From JBFLXN01 sp040755715 [NCBI: Candidatus Edwardsbacteria bacterium] (GTDB lineage: Bacteria > Edwardsbacteria > AC1 > JBFLXN01): a DNA stretch of 9,288 nucleotides. Positions 6,337 to 9,288 of the stretch are shown piece by piece. The stretch spans positions 1-9,288 of the forward strand of contig JBFLXN010000110.1 of NCBI GenBank assembly GCA_040755715.1. Direction: 5' to 3'. The notes under the pieces are model-generated. The model was not told the origin of the DNA. It was given only the letters and a program-made list of their open reading frames with translations, and ran no database searches. Within the stretch, counting starts at the first letter, position 1; the number at the start of each line of letters is the position of its first letter. Position numbers and translations under genes: made by a program.

Positions 6337-6552
6337 TTAATGAGTTACAATGATGATTTTGGTTTCTAAAGGTTCTGAAATATAAATTGTTCTAATTCGT
6401 TTTTTACCAAAATATTTGATAGCGATAGTCTCTTTAGAGTGACTGCCTTGCTTTACCTCATCAGGGTTTTCCAAAGTTATTATTACTTCCTCTTCACTAA
6501 TCTTCCGTTTTCCCATTTGGAGCTTGGCATGATGTGTAAATCTGATGGGCAT
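6337..6552 (-). CDS. DUF4258 family protein, candidate toxin of a two-gene module
   Basis: A 71-residue protein. RFTHHAKLQMGKRKISEEEV (4-23) is the typical DUF4258 N-terminus, with a conserved His-His/Arg-rich helix followed by ENPDEV and then beta strands ending IIIVTH. The family is thought to have a small RelE/BrnT-like fold, and a toxin role is suspected but not established. The ATG at 6552 is preferred for the family N-terminus. A TTG at 6558 is also possible because GGAG lies 5 bases before it (11 before the ATG), and that version overlaps the phosphorylase stop. It sits directly after the phosphorylase and before DUF2283, so the pair looks inserted into, or captured by, a purine-salvage operon. 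Confidence 0.82.
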   Translation of the reverse strand: MPIRFTHHAKLQMGKRKISEEEVIITLENPDEVKQGSHSKETIAIKYFGKKRIRTIYISEPLETKIIIVTH

Positions 6553-6554
6553 TT

Positions 6555-7376
6555 TCAAATTTTCTCCACTACTCTTTTAATGATTCTTGTTAATTTTGGT
6601 TCGGCAGTGTGAGCAATTTCCAGCACCTCTTCTATTTTGATTGGTTTAAGTGCGTCTGGCAGTCCCATATCCGTAACAATAGAAAAACCTAATACCCGCA
6701 TTCCTTGGTGCCGGGCGACGATTACTTCCGGAATGGTTGACATCCCTACGACATCAGCACCCATAATCCTTGCCAGACGATATTCAGCCGCTGTCTCTAA
6801 ATTGGGTCCAGTAAATGCCAGATAGACGCCTTTCTGCAATTTAATTTTTTCCTCAAGTGCCACTACCTCAGCCAAAGCAATTAGTTTGCGGTCATAACAT
6901 TCAAACATATCCGGAAAGCGAGGTCCCAATGATTCGTCATTGGGACCAATCAAAGGATTATTTCCTAACATATTGATGTGGTCCCAGATGACCATTATGT
7001 CTCCTGATTCATAGACAGGATTCACACCACCACAGGCATTAGAAACGATGAGAATTTCTGTCCCCATCACCTTCATCACCCGCACGGGAAAGGTAATCTG
7101 TTGCATTGTGTAGCCTTCGTAATAGTGAAAGCGGCCTTGCATGGCCATCACTATCTTGCCACTTAATTTTCCGAAAATAAGTTTCCCGGCATGATATTCT
7201 ACCGTAGAGAGGGGAAAATGGGGAATTTCTTCGTAAGGGACGACGACTTCCGCTTCGATTTCTTTCACCAGTCCTCCAAGACCGGTTCCAAGGATAATAC
7301 CGATTTCTGGTTCAATTTTGGTCTTCTTTTTTAAGAACTCAGTCGTTTCAGCAATCATCTTCTTCAATTCAGTCAT
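6555..7376 (-). CDS. punA: Purine nucleoside phosphorylase, trimeric PNP/MTAP family
   Basis: Cytosolic enzyme that splits purine (deoxy)nucleosides with phosphate to give base and (deoxy)ribose 1-phosphate. It is 273 residues, normal for the trimeric class. Motifs: phosphate-binding GTGLG (30-34), QGRFHYYEGY (80-89), SNACGGVNP (112-120), TGPNLETAAEYR (189-200) with Glu194 at the human Glu201 position, VGMST (210-214), VTDMGLPDALKP (234-245) and His256. Asp236 occupies the position of human Asn243, which selects 6-oxopurines, so adenosine may be accepted. S-methylthioadenosine phosphorylase is the alternative. The ATG at 7376 is chosen because GGAGG (7382-7386) lies 5 bases upstream. The longer ATG at 7388 would have that site inside its own coding region and no site of its own. 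It overlaps yggU by 8 bases. Confidence 0.92.
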   Translation of the reverse strand: MTELKKMIAETTEFLKKKTKIEPEIGIILGTGLGGLVKEIEAEVVVPYEEIPHFPLSTVEYHAGKLIFGKLSGKIVMAMQGRFHYYEGYTMQQITFPVRVMKVMGTEILIVSNACGGVNPVYESGDIMVIWDHINMLGNNPLIGPNDESLGPRFPDMFECYDRKLIALAEVVALEEKIKLQKGVYLAFTGPNLETAAEYRLARIMGADVVGMSTIPEVIVARHQGMRVLGFSIVTDMGLPDALKPIKIEEVLEIAHTAEPKLTRIIKRVVEKI

Positions 7377-7662
7377 TTCTTCCTCCATTTAACTTAAGAA
7401 GATTTATCAAACTATTTTTGCTAATTCCCTGAATTTCTAAAATCTTGTTCCGCGACCTTTGTCCTGATATGAGTTGAATATTGCCTTTTGGAATTTTTAA
7501 TTTTCTCGCTAAAAATTTCAGCAGATGCTCATTCGCCTGATTATCTATTGGTGGCGAAGTGATTCTGATTTTAAGCGTCTCATCGCTTTGAAAGCCGACG
7601 ATTCCATCTGAGTCGGCTCTGGGCTGAACTCTAACTTTCAGACAAATCCGTTCATGCATCAT
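7369..7662 (-). CDS. yggU: DUF167 / YggU family protein
   Basis: A 97-residue protein of the widespread DUF167 family (YggU in E. coli), whose biochemical role is unknown. The family pattern is clear: LKVRVQPRADSDGIVG (8-23), LKIRITSPPIDNQANEHLLKFLA (30-52), and the closing ISGQRSRNKILEI block (65-77). In the second block the usual glycine of P-P-x-D-G-x-A-N is Asn. The start ATG at 7662, with a second ATG directly after, overlaps the divIVA stop by 11 bases, and AGAAAGAG precedes it. In many bacteria yggU lies near yggS, yggT, proC or divIVA, as partly seen here. Confidence 0.9.
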   Translation of the reverse strand: MMHERICLKVRVQPRADSDGIVGFQSDETLKIRITSPPIDNQANEHLLKFLARKLKIPKGNIQLISGQRSRNKILEIQGISKNSLINLLKLNGGRND

Positions 7663-8221
7663 TCTCTTTCTCTTGAGTAGATGAAACCACTATAGGTATC
7701 TTTTCTTCCCTTTTTACTGTCTCTGTCAGAGACAATTTTGTGTCAAAAATTTGAGTCTGAACCCGCATACCACTTTCCATCTCTTGGTATTGGAGCATTT
7801 CCAGGTGAGTTTCCAAGAGACTACGAAATTTTGTCAGGTAAGCCTGACGCTGATTCTTTAGGTCTGAAATCTGTCGCTGGAGGTCAGCAAACCTGCTTCT
7901 TGCTTCGGCAATCATCTGTTCTACTTTGATTTGAGCTTCTTTAACAGTCAATTCTGCTCTCTTCTCTGCATTTTGTCTCAACTCATCTGAGGTCTTCTGA
8001 GCGTTCATCAGTGTGTCCTGTAAAGTTCGTTCCATTCTTCTATAATCTTCAACCGTACTCTCAGCATTTTGCAATCGCTCAGTCAGAGTGGTATTTTCTT
8101 TAATTAGTTCTTCAAATTCATTTGCCACCATTTCTAGGAATGCCTGGACTTCATCTGGGTCAAGCCCACGAACTTTTTTTCTAAAACTTTGTTTACGAAT
8201 ATCTAAGGGAGTAATTTTCAT
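7652..8221 (-). CDS. divIVA: DivIVA-domain cell division/polarity scaffold protein
   Basis: A 189-residue coiled-coil protein. The N-terminal membrane-binding DivIVA domain is clear: ITPLDIRKQSFRKKVRGLDP (3-22) followed by DEVQAFLEMVANEFEELIKEN. Residues 35-145 are heptad-rich coiled coil, with a less ordered acidic tail. DivIVA proteins assemble at curved membranes of septa or poles and recruit division, growth or chromosome-segregation factors. The perfect AAGGAGG (8226-8232) 4 bases before the ATG (8221) marks the start. The stop overlaps yggU. The nearest upstream gene is yggS, 246 bases away, without the yggT or proC genes often found between them. Confidence 0.93.
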   Translation of the reverse strand: MKITPLDIRKQSFRKKVRGLDPDEVQAFLEMVANEFEELIKENTTLTERLQNAESTVEDYRRMERTLQDTLMNAQKTSDELRQNAEKRAELTVKEAQIKVEQMIAEARSRFADLQRQISDLKNQRQAYLTKFRSLLETHLEMLQYQEMESGMRVQTQIFDTKLSLTETVKREEKIPIVVSSTQEKENDA

Positions 8222-8241
8222 TTATCCTCCTTCTTAAAAAA

Positions 8242-8270
8242 TTCACCACGGAGAACACGGAATTCACAGG
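8242..8270. repeat. CCACGGAGAACACGG-type interspersed repeat before divIVA
   Basis: Just upstream of the divIVA ribosome site lies TTCACCACGGAGAACACGG continuing to 8270. On the minus strand its core reads CCGTGTTCTCCGTGGTGAA. From memory, close variants of this phrase recur in intergenic regions of many unrelated bacterial genomes, often near gene starts. It would lie in the divIVA 5' leader. The rest of the gap (8271-8382) is A-rich with no gene visible. Confidence 0.45.
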
Positions 8271-8382
8271 TTTAAAATCAAAAACACACATCAAAAACAT
8301 AAAAACTAAAAAGAAATCAGCAGAGGCGGAAGGACAAAAAAATAATCTTTACATTTTGGGTTTGTGTATTTGATATTTTCCA

Positions 8383-8413
8383 CGCTTTTAGCGGGATCCC
8401 GCCAAAGGCGGGA
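8383..8413. repeat. Overlapping GC-rich palindromes after yggS
   Basis: Three nested palindromes overlap: CGCT-TTT-AGCG (8383-8393), perfect GCGGGATCCCGC (8391-8402), and TCCCGCC-AAA-GGCGGGA (8397-8413). They are mutually exclusive pairings in a single strand. The GC-rich stem stands out in AT-rich surroundings. It lies 55 bases past the yggS stop. On the minus strand no U-run follows, so it is at best a weak terminator for yggS. On the plus strand AGATTTTT follows, but no plus-strand gene is present. Confidence 0.6.
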
Positions 8414-8467
8414 GATTTTTAATCTTTGATATCAACCTCGCACTCGTGGCTTTCATTCTTAGTAACA

Positions 8468-9157
8468 CTACTGACGTGGGCCAAAGATGGCAGCACCTAT
8501 TCTCACCATATTTGACCCTTCTTCAATCGCCATCTCAAAATCACCGCTCATTCCCATTGAGAGATAATCTATAGAAATTTTATCCAAACGAAGTCTTTCT
8601 ATTTCTTCTTTTAATTTTCTCAAGAGGCGAAAACAAGGTCTTACCTCTTCCTGATTGGAAGAAAATAATCCAACAGTCATTAGACCACGAATGTTCAACG
8701 CTTCAAAAATCGCCATTTCTTTAAGCGCTGGAATTACCCCAGATGGTAAAAAACCAAATTTAGTGGTCTCACCCGAAGTATTTACTTCAATCAAGACATC
8801 TATTTTCTTGTTTTTCTGTTTTGCCCGCTGATTTAATTCTGAAGCTAAATGTAGTGAATCTACCGATTGGATTGTCTCAAAAATCTCTAAGGCTTTTTTT
8901 ACTTTATTTGTCTGAAGGTGTCCTACGAGATGCCAGACGGCTTTTTTACCAATCAAAGACAATTTTGACTCAGCTTCCCGGATGCGGTTTTCGCCAATGA
9001 TTTTGACGCCAGATTCCAGAGCCTCTAAAATTTTCTGGGCTTCCACATTTTTGGTCACCGCCACTAAGACAATCTCTTCGGGTTTCCTTCCTGTCCTTTG
9101 GGCAGCTTTTTCAATCTGTTCAAAAACTCTCGTTAGATTTGTTTGAATATCTAACAT
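8468..9157 (-). CDS. yggS: YggS/PROSC family PLP homeostasis protein
   Basis: A 229-residue PLP-binding protein with the fold of the alanine racemase N-terminal domain. It has no known catalytic turnover; family members buffer free pyridoxal phosphate and affect amino-acid and B6 balance. The PLP lysine is Lys36 in LVAVTKNV, the same number as in E. coli. Other family blocks: IIGENRI, WHLVGHLQTNKVKK (75-88), VNTSGETTKFGF, and LSMGMSGDFEMAIEEGSNMV with RIGAAIFG at the C-terminus. Length is normal. The start at 9157 is the first ATG, and its ribosome site is weak. It appears to be the first gene after a 131-base stretch with no recognised gene and may have its own promoter. Confidence 0.95.
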   Translation of the reverse strand: MLDIQTNLTRVFEQIEKAAQRTGRKPEEIVLVAVTKNVEAQKILEALESGVKIIGENRIREAESKLSLIGKKAVWHLVGHLQTNKVKKALEIFETIQSVDSLHLASELNQRAKQKNKKIDVLIEVNTSGETTKFGFLPSGVIPALKEMAIFEALNIRGLMTVGLFSSNQEEVRPCFRLLRKLKEEIERLRLDKISIDYLSMGMSGDFEMAIEEGSNMVRIGAAIFGPRQ

Positions 9158-9182
9158 TGTTAAGATAAACCTATATGTTATA

Positions 9183-9210
9183 CTAATAGGTGTGGTAATT
9201 GTTTTTGTAA
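9183..9210 (-). promoter_or_regulatory. Possible promoter of yggS
   Basis: On the minus strand TTACAA (9205-9210) and TATTAG (9183-9188) are separated by 16 bases, a tolerable sigma-70-like arrangement 26 bases before the yggS ATG. An overlapping TATAAC (9177-9182) is a better -10 but lacks a -35. In AT-rich sequence such matches arise by chance often. Confidence 0.22.
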
Positions 9211-9242
9211 TTGGATCTGTAAGTGTTTTTTAGTTGTTTTTG
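9195..9242. repeat. Degenerate 12-base tandem repeat upstream of yggS
   Basis: Successive units start at 9195 (GTAATTGTTTTT), 9207 (GTAATTGGATCT), 9219 (GTAAGTGTTTTT) and 9231 (TAGTTGTTTTTG). Units 1 and 3 match at 11 of 12 positions, and unit 2 shares the GTAATTG start. It lies upstream of, and partly inside, the possible yggS promoter, so it could be a repeated protein-binding site or just low-complexity sequence. In one minus-strand frame it reads as LQ-rich tetrapeptides. Confidence 0.4.
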
Positions 9243-9288
9243 TCAGTAGCTTTGGTGTAATATTTACTATGCTAACTCCAGGTTCTGG

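Noticed and set aside
7377-7388. Longer phosphorylase start at 7388
   Set aside because: The strong GGAGG site lies inside this extension and serves the ATG at 7376; nothing resembling a ribosome site precedes 7388.
8397-8420. Intrinsic terminator on the plus strand (GC stem then AGATTTTT)
   Set aside because: No plus-strand gene ends here, and the T-run is offset from the stem; treated as part of a palindromic repeat.
9269-9288. Possible divergent plus-strand gene starting ATG CTA ACT CCA at the right edge
   Set aside because: Only six codons are visible, with no ribosome site, so no support either way.
9178-9288. Minus-strand frame open from the right edge to a TAA at 9178-9180
   Set aside because: Its 36 residues are low-complexity (T, K, Q, L) and come from the 12-base repeat; no protein family is recognisable.

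Overview
All confident genes in this 9.3 kb window lie on the minus strand and read right to left, in a compact, AT-leaning, bacterial layout with good Shine-Dalgarno sites and many short overlaps. The set combines lipoprotein signal peptidase, DivIVA, a TraR/DksA protein and an unusual IleS subtype with HHAW in place of HIGH and MHKS in place of KMSKS. Together with abundant palindromic intergenic repeats, this suggests an uncultivated bacterial lineage of the Omnitrophota or WOR-3 kind. That placement is an inference from gene content and could be wrong.

In order of transcription: yggS (PLP homeostasis) stands alone at the right. A 246-base repeat-bearing gap follows. Next comes a tight run: divIVA, yggU (DUF167), a trimeric-type purine nucleoside phosphorylase, a DUF4258 gene, a DUF2283 gene, a PfkB-family kinase, a 40-residue single-cluster ferredoxin-like ORF, and ileS. 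After a 207-base gap come a dksA-like gene and lspA, which overlap by one base, then a small antitoxin-like gene. That gene overlaps by one base a broken RelE-type toxin, which ends in a composite palindrome at the left edge.

The core genes are housekeeping: cofactor balance, polar or division scaffolding, purine salvage, translation, the stringent response and lipoprotein maturation. Phosphorylase and kinase may cooperate in nucleoside breakdown, but the kinase substrate is unknown. Set into this background are two small toxin-antitoxin-like modules (a decayed RelBE-like pair and an intact DUF4258/DUF2283 pair), a possibly truncated ferredoxin, and two composite palindromic elements. The two elements share an architecture, an outer stem enclosing two hairpins, and an identical 7-bp inner stem. 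No tRNA, rRNA, CRISPR array or insertion sequence was recognised. I did not find a convincing wholly new multi-gene system. The accessory insertions and the palindromic element family are the most unusual content.
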